Assembly (NCBI RefSeq): GCF_014207255.1
Contig: NZ_JACHCZ010000004.1
Coordinates: 1-64,000 of the forward strand
From: Pseudomonas sp. JAI120
Lineage (GTDB): Bacteria > Pseudomonadota > Gammaproteobacteria > Pseudomonadales > Pseudomonadaceae
Length of the DNA stretch: 64,000 bases
Direction: 5' to 3'
The notes beneath the pieces are model-generated. The model saw nothing but the letters and a program-made list of their open reading frames with translations. It did no database searches and was not told where the DNA came from. Shown here in pieces: positions 25,171 to 34,964 of this stretch. Numbering within the stretch: the stretch's first letter is position 1; each line of letters begins with the position of its first letter. The position numbers and the translations under genes were made by a program.

Positions 25171-25214
25171 GGTTGATCTCCAACAAGCGACCGGGCTTTA
25201 GATGAGAATAGCTG

Positions 25215-25817
25215 TTAACTCGGAGGATAGGCGGTCATCGCCTTTTGCACGGCCTGGCGCAAGGCATCGGCGCGCTCGCTGAGGCTGCCCTGGCTGCCGG
25301 TTTCCGCGCTGGCACTCCACACCGGCTGGCCGCTGCGGGCGTCGAACAGGTTGACGCGCACCACCACCACTTGCACTTCATAGGTGCGCACGATCGGCAC
25401 CGAGTTGTACATGCCGTAGCCCGGCCCGTAGCGGTTATAGCCGCCGTATCCGTAGCCGTAATCGTCCTGGACTTGCTTGAGACGTTTCTCCAGGCGCACA
25501 TCGGCGCTCACCAGCAGGTCCGCCGGGCGGTTGTCATGCAAGGGGCGCAGGCCGCGCTGATCGAGGGCGCCGCTGACCGCTTCGGCGACTTGCGCAGAAT
25601 CCGCCCAGGCCGTGCCCGCCGGCAACTGGCCGTTGCGCCAGGCCCAATTGCGGTAGGCGCCATAGTCGCGCAACGGCGCCGGGTAGGCGCTGGCGTCGAA
25701 GGTCGTGGCCGCCTGCGCGGGCGCCGGCGGCATGGGCGCAGACGCCGCCACGTAAGGGTTAGGGCTGGAGCAGGCGCCCAGCCCGAGGGATAACAGGATC
25801 AAACAGAGACGACGCAT
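25215..25817 (-). CDS. DUF4136 lipoprotein, paralogue of the preceding gene
   Basis: This 200-residue lipoprotein has the lipobox LGAC (cysteine near 16), an alanine/proline-rich linker (about 20-38), then the DUF4136 pattern YGAYRNWAWRNG. A tyrosine/glycine-rich run (DDYGYGYGGYNRYGPGYGMY) near residue 120 replaces the tryptophan-rich run of its neighbour. It lies 44 nt upstream of the other copy, and the two are probably one operon. Residue pattern and order suggest an old tandem duplication. The function is unknown. Confidence 0.85.
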   Translation of the reverse strand: MRRLCLILLSLGLGACSSPNPYVAASAPMPPAPAQAATTFDASAYPAPLRDYGAYRNWAWRNGQLPAGTAWADSAQVAEAVSGALDQRGLRPLHDNRPADLLVSADVRLEKRLKQVQDDYGYGYGGYNRYGPGYGMYNSVPIVRTYEVQVVVVRVNLFDARSGQPVWSASAETGSQGSLSERADALRQAVQKAMTAYPPS

Positions 25818-25841
25818 TTCGACCTCCGCAGACTGGGCCGC

Positions 25842-26591
25842 TTATACCGGACGGCAGATCCAGTGCAAATAACGCCCAAGTCCGGCAAAGCTTGGGTGAC
25901 GACGGTGAGCGAGTTCCATCTCGATAAGGTCCGGTAGGTTCGCGCGGGCCTGGAATTCCACCGGCATATAGTCGTGGAATACCCGCACGCCACTTTGGCT
26001 TTCGACCTGCCAAAGCCCTTCGAGTTGCGCCGCCAACTCGCGCGGGTCGAGGGGCTGTTGCGGGGTCAGGCTCTGCTTTTCGCCAGCCATGTCATTCTTG
26101 CGCATTTTGCGGAAGTGGCCTTTGAGCAGGTTGCGATAAATCAGCGCATCGCGGTTGTAGAACGCCAGCGACAACCAGCCACCGGGCAGCGTGAGCTGGT
26201 GCAGTACCGGCAGGATCGCGTGGGGTTCGGCCAGCCATTCCAGCACGGCATGGCACAGCACCAGGTCGTAGGGCTCGGTGATCTGGCCGAGCAGGTCCTG
26301 CCAGGGCGCATGGATGAAGGTGGCGCTCTGTCCGGCCTCGGCGAAGCGCTGGCGCGCGCCTTCGAGCATCGGCTCGGCGGGTTCGGCCAGGGTCACCTGA
26401 TGGCCGCGCTCGGCCAGCCACAGCGACATATGCCCCAGGCCCGCGCCGATATCCAGCACGCGCAACGGCCGGTCCGGCAGGGCCTCAGCCAGGTCTGCCT
26501 GGAGTACCGCCAGGCGAATGGAACCTTTTGCGCCACCGTAGATTTTCTCGGCGAAGCGCGTGGCCAACTGGTCGAAATGCCGGTCACTCAT
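25842..26591 (-). CDS. cmoM: tRNA 5-carboxymethoxyuridine methyltransferase CmoM
   Basis: This 249-residue class I SAM methyltransferase has VLDIGAGLGHMSLWLAERGH near 47-66 and ends in the CmoM-type HRHPSFAGLGRYLHWICRP. It methylates cmo5U at the wobble position of certain tRNAs to mcmo5U. The ATG at 26591 overlaps the end of the MazG-like gene by 8 nt, showing co-translation; a TTG at 26597 is an unlikely alternative. The identification rests on overall resemblance to the SmtA/CmoM group. Confidence 0.84.
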   Translation of the reverse strand: MSDRHFDQLATRFAEKIYGGAKGSIRLAVLQADLAEALPDRPLRVLDIGAGLGHMSLWLAERGHQVTLAEPAEPMLEGARQRFAEAGQSATFIHAPWQDLLGQITEPYDLVLCHAVLEWLAEPHAILPVLHQLTLPGGWLSLAFYNRDALIYRNLLKGHFRKMRKNDMAGEKQSLTPQQPLDPRELAAQLEGLWQVESQSGVRVFHDYMPVEFQARANLPDLIEMELAHRRHPSFAGLGRYLHWICRPV

Positions 26592-26892
26592 GGGCAAACC
26601 GCCGCTCGCTGTCGGCCAGCTTGGCGCGCACCACCTCGTTCATGTCCAGGCCCAGCTCGCTGCACAGCAACAGCAGGTACAGCACGATATCGCCCACTTC
26701 CTGGCCGGCGTGGGCGAGTTTGTCGGCGGGCAACTGGCGGGACTGGTCTTCGCTGAGCCACTGGAATATTTCCACCAGTTCGGCCATTTCCACGCTGGCG
26801 GCCATGGCGAGGTTTTTCGGGCTGTGGAATTGCTTCCAGTTGTTGGTATCGCGGATGCGGTGCAGGCGTTCGGTGAGGTGTTCGAGGTTCAT
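26584..26892 (-). CDS. MazG-like nucleotide pyrophosphohydrolase
   Basis: This 102-residue all-helical pyrophosphohydrolase has SVEMAELVEIFQW near 33-45, giving the EExxE-like metal site, and EVGDIVLYLLLLCSE near 65-79, giving the second ExxD. Its size and sequence fit the RS21-C6/dCTPase branch that removes noncanonical dNTPs. AGGAG precedes the ATG. It is co-transcribed with cmoM through an 8-nt overlap. The substrate is not determined. Confidence 0.85.
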   Translation of the reverse strand: MNLEHLTERLHRIRDTNNWKQFHSPKNLAMAASVEMAELVEIFQWLSEDQSRQLPADKLAHAGQEVGDIVLYLLLLCSELGLDMNEVVRAKLADSERRFAHE

Positions 26893-26982
26893 AGGGGGCT
26901 CCTGAAGGGGTATAGCTTCAGGGGGATGGAGAGTGAAGGCAAGTGAATAGCGGTGGTGTGCCCAGCGACGCCATCGGGGGCC

Positions 26983-29313
26983 CTAATCCACCACGCTGAA
27001 TTCAAGCCTGGCGGTTTGACCGGCCTCATCCAACACACTGAGCTGATAGCGGCCCAAGCGTTCGAAGCTGGCGTTGATAAAGTCCTGGTTGGCGCTGTCG
27101 CCCAGCGGTGCGCCATTGAGGAACCACCAGCGCCGGCCGCTGCCGCCCAGGGCTGAGAGTTTCACGCGCAGGGTCTGCTGGCTGGCGGCAGGCAGGCGCA
27201 GTTGGTCGCCTTCGCGCACGCCGACAATCGACAACGGCGAAGACGCCGCCAGCGCCGGTGGTGGGCAATCGGGGTCGGCAGCGGGAATCCGCGCTTCCCG
27301 GCGCTCGACCCTCGGCAGCCACGGTTCCAGCGGTGCGGGCCACAGGGCGATGTTCCTGGGCACGGCGCCCGGGCAATGAGCATCCACCCTCAAGCCCTTG
27401 GCGTTGACCCAGACACTTTCCATCAAACCGACGCTCAACGGTTGATCCAGCGCCTGCAAGGTCGGTGGTGTGGTGTTGTCCAGGGTCCAGGCAAAGCGCT
27501 GGCGGCGGCAATTCGGATCGCTGCGGTTCATGGGCTGGCCCAGCGGCCAACAGATCGCCGCCACGCCGACATTGGCCGGCACCGGTAAAACCTGCGCGCT
27601 GATGCCGCGCTGGCTGTCGCGATTGGTCAGCACGTCGTGCACCTGCAACATCAGCGGCGCCGCCGAGGCCAAACCGAACTGCCCCGGCACCGGCGTGCCG
27701 TCCGGGCGACCGATCCACACACCGATCAGATAGCGCGGCCCCACGCCAATCGCCCAGGCATCGCGAAAGCCGTAGCTGGTCCCGGTTTTCCAGGCCAGGA
27801 CCGGGCGCTGCACCAGTTCGGCACGCGGGTCGCGATCAGGCCGCGCCTGGCCACTGAGGATGCGCCGCACAATCCACGCGGCCCCTGGCGACAGCAATGG
27901 CCGTTCCCTCAGCGTGTCGTCTGGTTGCAATCGAATCGTTGCGCTCCTGCCGGCACGGGCGAAGGCACTGTAGCCGCTGACCAGATCTTCCAGCCGGCTG
28001 CCCGCACCACCGAGGATCAGCGCCAGATTGGGTTCGGCCAACGCCGGCAGGGCCAATGGCACGCCACCGATGCGCATCTGCGCGGCAAAGCGCTTCGGCC
28101 CGTATGCTTCCAACAACTGCACCGCCGGCAGGTTCAGTGAACTGGACAGCGCCGTGCTCGCTGGCACTGCGCCGGTAAAGCCCATGGAAAAGTTGCCCGG
28201 CCGATAATCGCCATAACGCCGGGGCACGTCCTGCAACAGCGATTCGGAGTGAATCAGGCCCTCGTCCAGGGCCATGCCATACAGGAAGGGCTTCAAGGTG
28301 GAACCCGGCGAACGCAGCGCGCTGATCATGTCCACATGGCCAAAACGCTTGGCGTCGTTGATGTCCACAGACCCCAGATAAGCTCGCACGGCCATGCTTT
28401 CTTCTTCCACCACCAGGATCGCGGCAGAGGTGTGTTCCGGCAACCGCGCACGCCAGCCCAGCAACAGGTCTTCAAGACGGCGTTGCAGGGTTGCATCCAG
28501 CGTGGTGCGAATCAGCGGCGGGCTGTCGGGACGGTTCAGGCGGCGGGCGAGCAGCGGCGCCAGGCTGGGCTCCAGGCGCGGCGCGAGCAGCAATGGTTCT
28601 TCGAGGGCTTCATCCACCGCCGACTGCGGCCACACCTGGAACTCGGCGAGGCGACGCAAGACTTTGTCGCGGGCTTCCTGGGCGCGCTGCGGGTGCCGAT
28701 CCGGACGCAGGCGACTCGGCGCCTGGGGCAAGACCGCGAGCAAGGCCGCTTCGGCGTGGGTCAGGTGTGCCGGGGACTTGCCCAGATACGCCCAACTGGC
28801 GGCCGCCACGCCCTGCAATGTGCCGCCAAACGGTGCGCGGTTCAGGTACAGGTTGAGAATCTGTTCCTTGGACAGGTGCCACTCCAACTGCGCCGTGCGC
28901 CACAGTTGGCGCAACTTGCCGTGGAAGGTACGCGAGTGCGGGTCGAGTAGGCGCGCCACCTGCATCGACAACGTACTGCCGCCCGACACCACCCGCGCGC
29001 CCTTCAGGTTCTGCCACGTCGCCCGCACCAGCGCCAACGGGTTAACACCGGGGTGCTGGTAGAACCAGCGGTCTTCGTAGGTGAGCAGTGCATCGAGGTA
29101 ATACGGCGACACTTCGCTGGTTTGCACCGGGTAACGCCACACGCCGTTGGCATCGGCAAACCGCCACAACGGCGTGCCATCCTCGGCCAGCACTACCCGT
29201 GCCAGATCATCCTTGGGCAACGGCAAGGGCCAGATGCGATCAGCCAGCCACAGCAGGGCGATCACCAGCAACAGGCTCGCGAGGGTCCAACGGGCAACTA
29301 AACGCAAATTCAA
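26983..29313 (-). CDS. pbpC: Penicillin-binding protein 1C
   Basis: This 776-residue bifunctional peptidoglycan synthase has an N-terminal membrane anchor (about 7-25), a GT51 transglycosylase domain with EDRWFYQHPGV (E80 catalytic) and a transpeptidase domain with S338-T-L-K341, S392-L-N394 and K509-T-G511. The C-terminal ~100 residues form the PBP1C-specific beta domain. It is a periplasmic cell-wall enzyme. In many proteobacteria pbpC is next to a thioester alpha-2-macroglobulin gene, and here that gene is on the same strand, separated by one small gene. Confidence 0.93.
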   Translation of the reverse strand: MNLRLVARWTLASLLLVIALLWLADRIWPLPLPKDDLARVVLAEDGTPLWRFADANGVWRYPVQTSEVSPYYLDALLTYEDRWFYQHPGVNPLALVRATWQNLKGARVVSGGSTLSMQVARLLDPHSRTFHGKLRQLWRTAQLEWHLSKEQILNLYLNRAPFGGTLQGVAAASWAYLGKSPAHLTHAEAALLAVLPQAPSRLRPDRHPQRAQEARDKVLRRLAEFQVWPQSAVDEALEEPLLLAPRLEPSLAPLLARRLNRPDSPPLIRTTLDATLQRRLEDLLLGWRARLPEHTSAAILVVEEESMAVRAYLGSVDINDAKRFGHVDMISALRSPGSTLKPFLYGMALDEGLIHSESLLQDVPRRYGDYRPGNFSMGFTGAVPASTALSSSLNLPAVQLLEAYGPKRFAAQMRIGGVPLALPALAEPNLALILGGAGSRLEDLVSGYSAFARAGRSATIRLQPDDTLRERPLLSPGAAWIVRRILSGQARPDRDPRAELVQRPVLAWKTGTSYGFRDAWAIGVGPRYLIGVWIGRPDGTPVPGQFGLASAAPLMLQVHDVLTNRDSQRGISAQVLPVPANVGVAAICWPLGQPMNRSDPNCRRQRFAWTLDNTTPPTLQALDQPLSVGLMESVWVNAKGLRVDAHCPGAVPRNIALWPAPLEPWLPRVERREARIPAADPDCPPPALAASSPLSIVGVREGDQLRLPAASQQTLRVKLSALGGSGRRWWFLNGAPLGDSANQDFINASFERLGRYQLSVLDEAGQTARLEFSVVD

Positions 29314-29403
29314 ACGGGCAAACCTCTATGCTTGTAGGGAACTAGCCTGTTGCAATAACAACCAAAGGCACAGATACGCCCATCTTCTTATCAGGACACA
29401 CAT

Positions 29404-29697
29404 ATGCAGGTAGAGAGCTTTTTCGAATGGTTGGGCCAGGCGCTCGGTTCCGTCATCCGCTTTATCGTCGACGGGCTCAGCGGATTGTTCGGAGCCTTGA
29501 CCCACGCCGGCGGCAACTTTGTCGAAGGCCTGTCACGCACGTTGGGCATGGACACCTCGATCATCAGCATCCTCACCCTGATCGTCGGCCTGCTGTTTCT
29601 GTACTCGGCCGTACGCGCCTTCATGCGCGCTTCGATCATCTTCGGGGTGATCTGGCTGATACTTGGCCTGTGGCTGCTCAGTTGGGTCGTCCACTAA
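29404..29697 (+). CDS. Small membrane protein of unknown function
   Basis: This 97-residue protein has an amphipathic N-terminal half (FFEWLGQALGSVIRFIVDGL) and two predicted membrane segments in the C-terminal half (about 52-70 and 76-94, ISILTLIVGLLFLYSAV and FGVIWLILGLWLLSW). It is divergent from pbpC and convergent with the alpha-2-macroglobulin gene. I do not recognise a family. The leader contains AATAACAACCAAA, resembling a Hfq/Crc target, which is speculative. Its place between two functionally paired envelope genes makes an envelope role plausible. Confidence 0.7.
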   Translation: MQVESFFEWLGQALGSVIRFIVDGLSGLFGALTHAGGNFVEGLSRTLGMDTSIISILTLIVGLLFLYSAVRAFMRASIIFGVIWLILGLWLLSWVVH

Positions 29698-29720
29698 ACC
29701 CAAGAATGCCCCTAATCCTG

Positions 29721-29810
29721 TGTGGGAGGGGGCTTGCTCCCGATAGCAGTGTTTCAGTCAATGCACCTGGCAACTGACCCACCGCTATCGGGAGCAAGCC
29801 CCCTCCCACA
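29721..29810. repeat. REP doublet (REPIN-like)
   Basis: Inverted REP units, TGTGGGAGGGGGCTTGCTCC at the left and its complement at the right, flank about 50 nt including CGATAGCAGTG and CCGCTATCG. It lies in the gap between two convergent genes. Confidence 0.88.
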
Positions 29811-29835
29811 TTAGTTTCGATTCCAAGTTGAGAGA

Positions 29836-32800
29836 TCAGCGTCCTTTGATCACCAGGTCTGCCGGCGTCTCCCCCACTGCCTGCCAGTTCGGCCGGTACA
29901 TCGACTCCACCTGCGGCGGTGGCACGCGGTAAGTACCCGGTGTCACGGCACGGGCCAGATACAGCAAGTGCGTGGTGCCGTCACCGTCAAGGTTGATGGC
30001 CGCTACGTAACGGTCATCACGAAACTCCTGATGCTTGAGCGCCGCGTTCTGCATCGACTCGCGCCACTCCTTCACCTGACTGCTGGCGTTTTCCAGGCTG
30101 GCCGCGCTTTGTGCCAGGTTCTGGTTTTCCAGCTCCAGGCCCGCAGGCAACAGGTCGACCACCAAGGCATCCGGCACGCGCTGCTTGGCGCTCACGGCAA
30201 GGTGCACCAGCACCAGGTCGCCGCTATTGAGGTTGCGCAGGTTCAGCGGTTGGCCATTCATGCCCAGGTATTCACGGCGGATGCTCAGGTTGTCGCCGCC
30301 CGGCGCCGGCGGCAGCTGTGGATAACCCGAGATTGTCAGTTGCTGGTACACCGGCGTATCCCCCTGATTGCTCAAGGCCAGGTCGCTGGACAGCAGCTTG
30401 CCTTCGAGCTCCAGGGTCGATTGCTGATTATTCAACTCATGCACACCGCCACTGCCGGTCAGGGACACCTGCCAGTCCGACTCCGGCTTGGCAAACCCGA
30501 GGCGCCCGGCCAGGAACAGCGAATTGCGCTCCTGGGTCGACAGGTACGGGCTGGCTGCCAATTGGTCCGACAGGGTAAACAAACGCTCCTCACGCTTGCC
30601 CTTGGCCAAGTCGTTTTCTTCCAGCAACGCCAGGATCATCGCCTGATCGCGCAGCGGGCTGCCGTAGTCCGCCAGCCATTCCTTGGCGCTGCGTTGCGCC
30701 GCCAGGCCGGCCAGCAAGGCTTGATCCGCGCGCGGCTGATCACCCATCTTCTGCAACGCGATGGACAACTGCACCAACGGCAACCCGGAACGCGCGTCGC
30801 TGCGTCGCTCGAAAATACTGCGCAATGCGCCCAACGGCGCCTGCTGACTGCGCGCCAGCACCATGCCGGCGTAGGCCTGCACGGCAAAGCGCGTGTGGTC
30901 GGCGTTGTCGCTGTAGTCGACTTCGATCAGATTGCGTTCCTGCACATAACGCAGCAGGCGCTCGCTGGCTTTCTTCAACGCTTCGGGCGGTACCGCGAAG
31001 CCCTGGTCACGGGCACGCAACAGGAAGTCGGTGACATAGGCCGTCAGCCAATATTCCTCTTCGCCATCCGCGCCCCACAAACCGAAGCTGCCGTTGTAGC
31101 GTTGCATGCCCAGCAGGCGCTCGATGCCCAGCTCAATCTTGCGTTTGCGCTCGGCATCCGGCTCACCCTTGATACTCAGGCGCTTGAGCAACGCATCGTC
31201 GGCATACAGCGACGGGTACAAACCACTGGCGGTCTGCTCCAGGCAACCATAGGGGTAGGCCTTGAGTGCCGAGATCTGCGCGCCGAGGTTCAACGGTGGC
31301 CGGCTCGACAGGCTCAGCAGCGCCTCACGCCCAGAGGCATCGAATTGATCCAATGCGCCGATTGGTAGGCTCCACGGCTCGCCTTTGAGTACTGCCCGGT
31401 AATGTTTGAGCAACGCGGGATACGCCGGGCGCACGCCCAGGGACCATTCGCGGCTGAACGGCGGGAGGTTCTCACCGGGCAGGTCCAGGCCATTGACGGT
31501 GACCTTCACCTTGCCTTGACCCAAGCCCCCCCAGGCTTTCACCGGGATACGCAGGGTGGTGCGCTGGCCTTGCTTGAGTTCGACGGTTTGAGCACCACCG
31601 TTGACCAACTCCAGCTGCCCTTCAGCACTCAATTGCACGTCGAGTTTCTGCGCCTTGCCCGACAGGTTGGACAGGTCCAGGGCCAACGTCGTCTGGTCAC
31701 CGCCAGCGAGGAAGCGCGGCGCCGACAGCTCGGCGATCAGCGGTGCTGCGATCACGGTCTTGCCTTCGGCCATGCCGTAGCGGTCATCGCTCCAGGCCTG
31801 GGCCATCAGGCGCAGCTCGCCGTTGAAGTCGGGGATATTGACGCTGACTTCACCCTCGCCCTGCTCATTCAAGGTCACCGGTGCGCTTTGCAGGGCGACG
31901 ATGGTCACGCTGGTGTCCGGGCGCTTGCCGCCCTTGGCCAGCGCGGCGTCACCACCAAAAGCCAAGCTGGCCAGGCGGCCCTGCCCGGCTTCGATCAATT
32001 GGCCGTAGATGTCGAACTGGTCCACGCCGTAAGCCTTGCGACCGAACAGGCTGGAGTAAGGGTCGGGTGTCGGGTATTCGGTGATATTGAGGATGCCCAC
32101 GTCCACCGCCGCCACCAGCACGTGCACCTGTTTCGGTACGCTGCCATCGGCATTCTTGGCGGCAATCTTCACCGTCAGCGGTTGTTTGGGACGCATTTTT
32201 TCCGGCGCGGTCAGGGTCACGCCAAGCTTGCGCTGGGTGCGATCCAGCGGCAGATGCAGCAGGCCCACCGCGCGTTTCGGGGTGATATTGGCTTTGCGCT
32301 CACCTGGGCGAATCACCAGGGCGCTGACGTAAAGGTCATGGCGCGACCATTTCGGGTCGAGCTTCACGGCAAAACTTTTGCCCTCGGCCGGCACGTCGAT
32401 TTCCTGCCACCACAGCGGCCCTTCGGCGGATTCCACCAGCAGGTAACCTTTACCGGCAGCCGGCGGCGTGACCGTGACGTTGGCGGTGTCGCCGTCGCCA
32501 TACGCGGGTTTATCCAGCGCCAGCTTGACCTGGTCGGGGCGCACGGCGCCGCCTTCGGTGTTGTCCTGGGCCTGGTAACCGGCCCAGAAACGCAGGCTGC
32601 TGACCAGCCCGGTCTGCGGGTCCTCGACCTCGACACGGTACGGGCCCCACTCCACCTGGAAGCTGACCTTGGCGGTATCGCCGGCCTTGATGTTCAGGGT
32701 TTGTTCGTCGAGGTTGAGGAATTTCTCGTTGTAGTGATAGCTCCAGCCATCGCTGTCCGAGTAATTCCAGTAGTAGTCACGGCGCTCGCGCACCAGGCGG

Positions 32801-34731
32801 ACCTTGAGGTTTTGCGCGGCGAGTTTTTGCCCGTCCTGGTTGGTCAGCAGCACTTCGAATTCCGCCGGGCCATCGCCATTGGTTTCCTTGCCGTCAAACA
32901 GGCCGCGCAGGCCCGGCAATTGCTCGGCCGGCCAGATCGGCTGCACCAGGCGCCGGGTGATCGGCCGCCCACCCGACTCTTGCAGGCTGGCTTGCACGAT
33001 CAGTTGCAGAGGGGATTTGGCGTCGGCCCATTTGCTTTCCAGGGTCAGTTCTTCCTGGCCCTTGGCGTCGAGTACGCTTTCGTCCAGCTCGAAGTCCTGG
33101 CTCAGTTCTTCTTCGGTGACGGAGCCGAATTGATAGCCCGGCAGCGACTTGACCGCTTCGCGCAACGGTCGCACATAGACTTGCCCGCTGACGCGGTTGC
33201 CCGACGCCGGCGCACCATAGAGGTAGCGACCATTGACCTTAATCACCGGGTTATCCGCCGGGCTCAATGCCGTGTCGCTGCCCTTGAGTTCCAGCGCCAG
33301 GCGCTCGGGCAGGAAGTCTTCGACGAGGAATTCATACAGCTGCGGCTTGCCATCACCCAGGTCGAACACCAACTGCCAGCGCCCGGTCGGGGCTTCACCG
33401 GCCAGTTGCAGTTGATATTGATAGAGGCCGGAGGCGTCGGCATCCCATACAAACTTGCGGCTCACCTGTTCATCCGGGCGACGCACTTCGACGCTCACCG
33501 GTTGCGGCTTGACGGCGTTGCCGTCCTTGTCGCGCAGCAGGGCGTTGAGCAACACGGTTTCGCCGGGGCGATACAGGTCGCGCGGGCCGAACACAAAGAA
33601 CTGCAGGGGGTGCGAAGGTTGGCCGCCAATGTCGAACTCCGCCAGGTCAAGGGCGGCGCTGTCCAGGCGCAGCAAACTGGTCTGCTCGCCCTGTTTGGCC
33701 AATAACACCTGGGCCTTTTTCGGCAATGGCAGTTCAGCGTGACCGCCCTTCTCGGTCTTGCCCTGGCCCAACACACGGCCGTCGGCATCGAGCACTTCGA
33801 GGTCGACGCCATCCAATGCCTTGCCACCTTCCAGCGCCTGGGTAAACACATCCAGGCGATTGGCGTAGCGGTGCACCGACAGGCCAATATCGCTCAAGGT
33901 AAACAGTGTGGCCGGTTGCGAATAGTTGTAGGTGCCCGAGGCGCGCATCACCGCCAGGTACACGCCCGGCTGCTGCAATTGCTTGAGGCCGGCGATCGGC
34001 AGCAACAGCGTTTCGCGGGTATTGCGCGCCGGGTTCAGGTCGAAACGGCCGCCATAGACCAGGTCAGCCAGCGGCAGCAATTCGCGGGACTCATAACTTT
34101 GCAGGCTGGTATTGCGCCCCCACTGCGCCAGGAACGACGGCAGGGATTCGGGCTTGATCCGGAAGAACTCAACGTCGATCTTGTCGACGTTCAGCGCGAT
34201 CACCGGCAGGCCTTCGGCCAGGCGCGTCGGCAACAGCGTGCCACGGCTGGCGAAGCCGACGGTGGCTTGCAGGTCGCGGGTCTCAAGGCGCACGCTGTAC
34301 TCGGCGGCGAGCGTGTTGGCGTTGACCGCCTTCACTCCGGCATCCACCGTCAGCACCAGTTTGCGCTGGGGCTCCAGGTGGCGCAGGCGCAGTTCCATGA
34401 GGTTATCGGACAGCTCCCAGGCGCCGTCGACCTTGCCGGACTTGCTGTCGACCAGATGAAGTTTGTCGGCAAATTTCTGCTCCGGATCCAACGGAATGGA
34501 AAAGCTCACCGACAAGGTACTGGCCCCGTCCAGCTGCACCTCCGACACATCCACCACACTCAGCTCACGCCCGGCATAACGCTGTTTCAGCGCCGCCACA
34601 TCCACCGCCGCCTTGGCCGGTTTCGGCGCTGCCGCCACGGTGGGCGCAGGCGGTGCAGCCGGTTTATCGGAGGAATCGCAGGCGCTCAGCAGGGCCAGCG
34701 CGCAGGCCAGGAACAATCCTTTGTTAAGCAT
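29836..34731 (-). CDS. yfhM: Bacterial alpha-2-macroglobulin, thioester type, lipoprotein
   Basis: This 1631-residue protein has a lipoprotein signal peptide with LLSAC and aspartate at +2, an inner-membrane retention signal. Tandem macroglobulin domains follow, then a thioester motif CLEQ with C1163 and Q1166 in the helical toroid. Sequence tracks E. coli YfhM from end to end, including the near-identical VDGAWELSDNL and ALNVDKIDVEFFRIKPES regions. It traps attacking proteases in the periplasm, and its partner PbpC is close by and would repair the wall. The frame is intact. Confidence 0.94.
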   Translation of the reverse strand: MLNKGLFLACALALLSACDSSDKPAAPPAPTVAAAPKPAKAAVDVAALKQRYAGRELSVVDVSEVQLDGASTLSVSFSIPLDPEQKFADKLHLVDSKSGKVDGAWELSDNLMELRLRHLEPQRKLVLTVDAGVKAVNANTLAAEYSVRLETRDLQATVGFASRGTLLPTRLAEGLPVIALNVDKIDVEFFRIKPESLPSFLAQWGRNTSLQSYESRELLPLADLVYGGRFDLNPARNTRETLLLPIAGLKQLQQPGVYLAVMRASGTYNYSQPATLFTLSDIGLSVHRYANRLDVFTQALEGGKALDGVDLEVLDADGRVLGQGKTEKGGHAELPLPKKAQVLLAKQGEQTSLLRLDSAALDLAEFDIGGQPSHPLQFFVFGPRDLYRPGETVLLNALLRDKDGNAVKPQPVSVEVRRPDEQVSRKFVWDADASGLYQYQLQLAGEAPTGRWQLVFDLGDGKPQLYEFLVEDFLPERLALELKGSDTALSPADNPVIKVNGRYLYGAPASGNRVSGQVYVRPLREAVKSLPGYQFGSVTEEELSQDFELDESVLDAKGQEELTLESKWADAKSPLQLIVQASLQESGGRPITRRLVQPIWPAEQLPGLRGLFDGKETNGDGPAEFEVLLTNQDGQKLAAQNLKVRLVRERRDYYWNYSDSDGWSYHYNEKFLNLDEQTLNIKAGDTAKVSFQVEWGPYRVEVEDPQTGLVSSLRFWAGYQAQDNTEGGAVRPDQVKLALDKPAYGDGDTANVTVTPPAAGKGYLLVESAEGPLWWQEIDVPAEGKSFAVKLDPKWSRHDLYVSALVIRPGERKANITPKRAVGLLHLPLDRTQRKLGVTLTAPEKMRPKQPLTVKIAAKNADGSVPKQVHVLVAAVDVGILNITEYPTPDPYSSLFGRKAYGVDQFDIYGQLIEAGQGRLASLAFGGDAALAKGGKRPDTSVTIVALQSAPVTLNEQGEGEVSVNIPDFNGELRLMAQAWSDDRYGMAEGKTVIAAPLIAELSAPRFLAGGDQTTLALDLSNLSGKAQKLDVQLSAEGQLELVNGGAQTVELKQGQRTTLRIPVKAWGGLGQGKVKVTVNGLDLPGENLPPFSREWSLGVRPAYPALLKHYRAVLKGEPWSLPIGALDQFDASGREALLSLSSRPPLNLGAQISALKAYPYGCLEQTASGLYPSLYADDALLKRLSIKGEPDAERKRKIELGIERLLGMQRYNGSFGLWGADGEEEYWLTAYVTDFLLRARDQGFAVPPEALKKASERLLRYVQERNLIEVDYSDNADHTRFAVQAYAGMVLARSQQAPLGALRSIFERRSDARSGLPLVQLSIALQKMGDQPRADQALLAGLAAQRSAKEWLADYGSPLRDQAMILALLEENDLAKGKREERLFTLSDQLAASPYLSTQERNSLFLAGRLGFAKPESDWQVSLTGSGGVHELNNQQSTLELEGKLLSSDLALSNQGDTPVYQQLTISGYPQLPPAPGGDNLSIRREYLGMNGQPLNLRNLNSGDLVLVHLAVSAKQRVPDALVVDLLPAGLELENQNLAQSAASLENASSQVKEWRESMQNAALKHQEFRDDRYVAAINLDGDGTTHLLYLARAVTPGTYRVPPPQVESMYRPNWQAVGETPADLVIKGR

Positions 34732-34883
34732 GGGGCACTCGTCGTCAGAGGGAACCGAGGGATGAACTATATATCAGCGTCGGCAAAGCCGATGTGGCGC
34801 TGGTCACATTGACCGACGGAGGGTGGTTTGGTTCTGGGCGTGTTTCGCGTTCCAGCCAAATCCCACGGACATTGGAGATTAAT

Positions 34884-34908
34884 ATGTGGGAGGGGCCCCA
34901 TTCCACAT
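34884..34908. repeat. Degenerate short REP palindrome
   Basis: ATGTGG and CCACAT (34884-34889, 34903-34908) enclose GAGGGGCCCCATT. It is a worn single REP in the promoter region of the MATE gene. The 233-bp gap 34732-34964 also holds TACAAT at 34937-34942, a candidate -10 box, and no gene. Confidence 0.6.
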
Positions 34909-34964
34909 TGACCCTGTTGCGGTGCCAATGGACGGTTACAATGCCGCTCCCCCAAGGAGCCTGC

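Noticed and set aside
31402..33705. 767-codon open frame opposite the alpha-2-macroglobulin gene
   Set aside because: Same antisense composition; no recognisable domain, no ribosome-binding site and a certain gene on the other strand.
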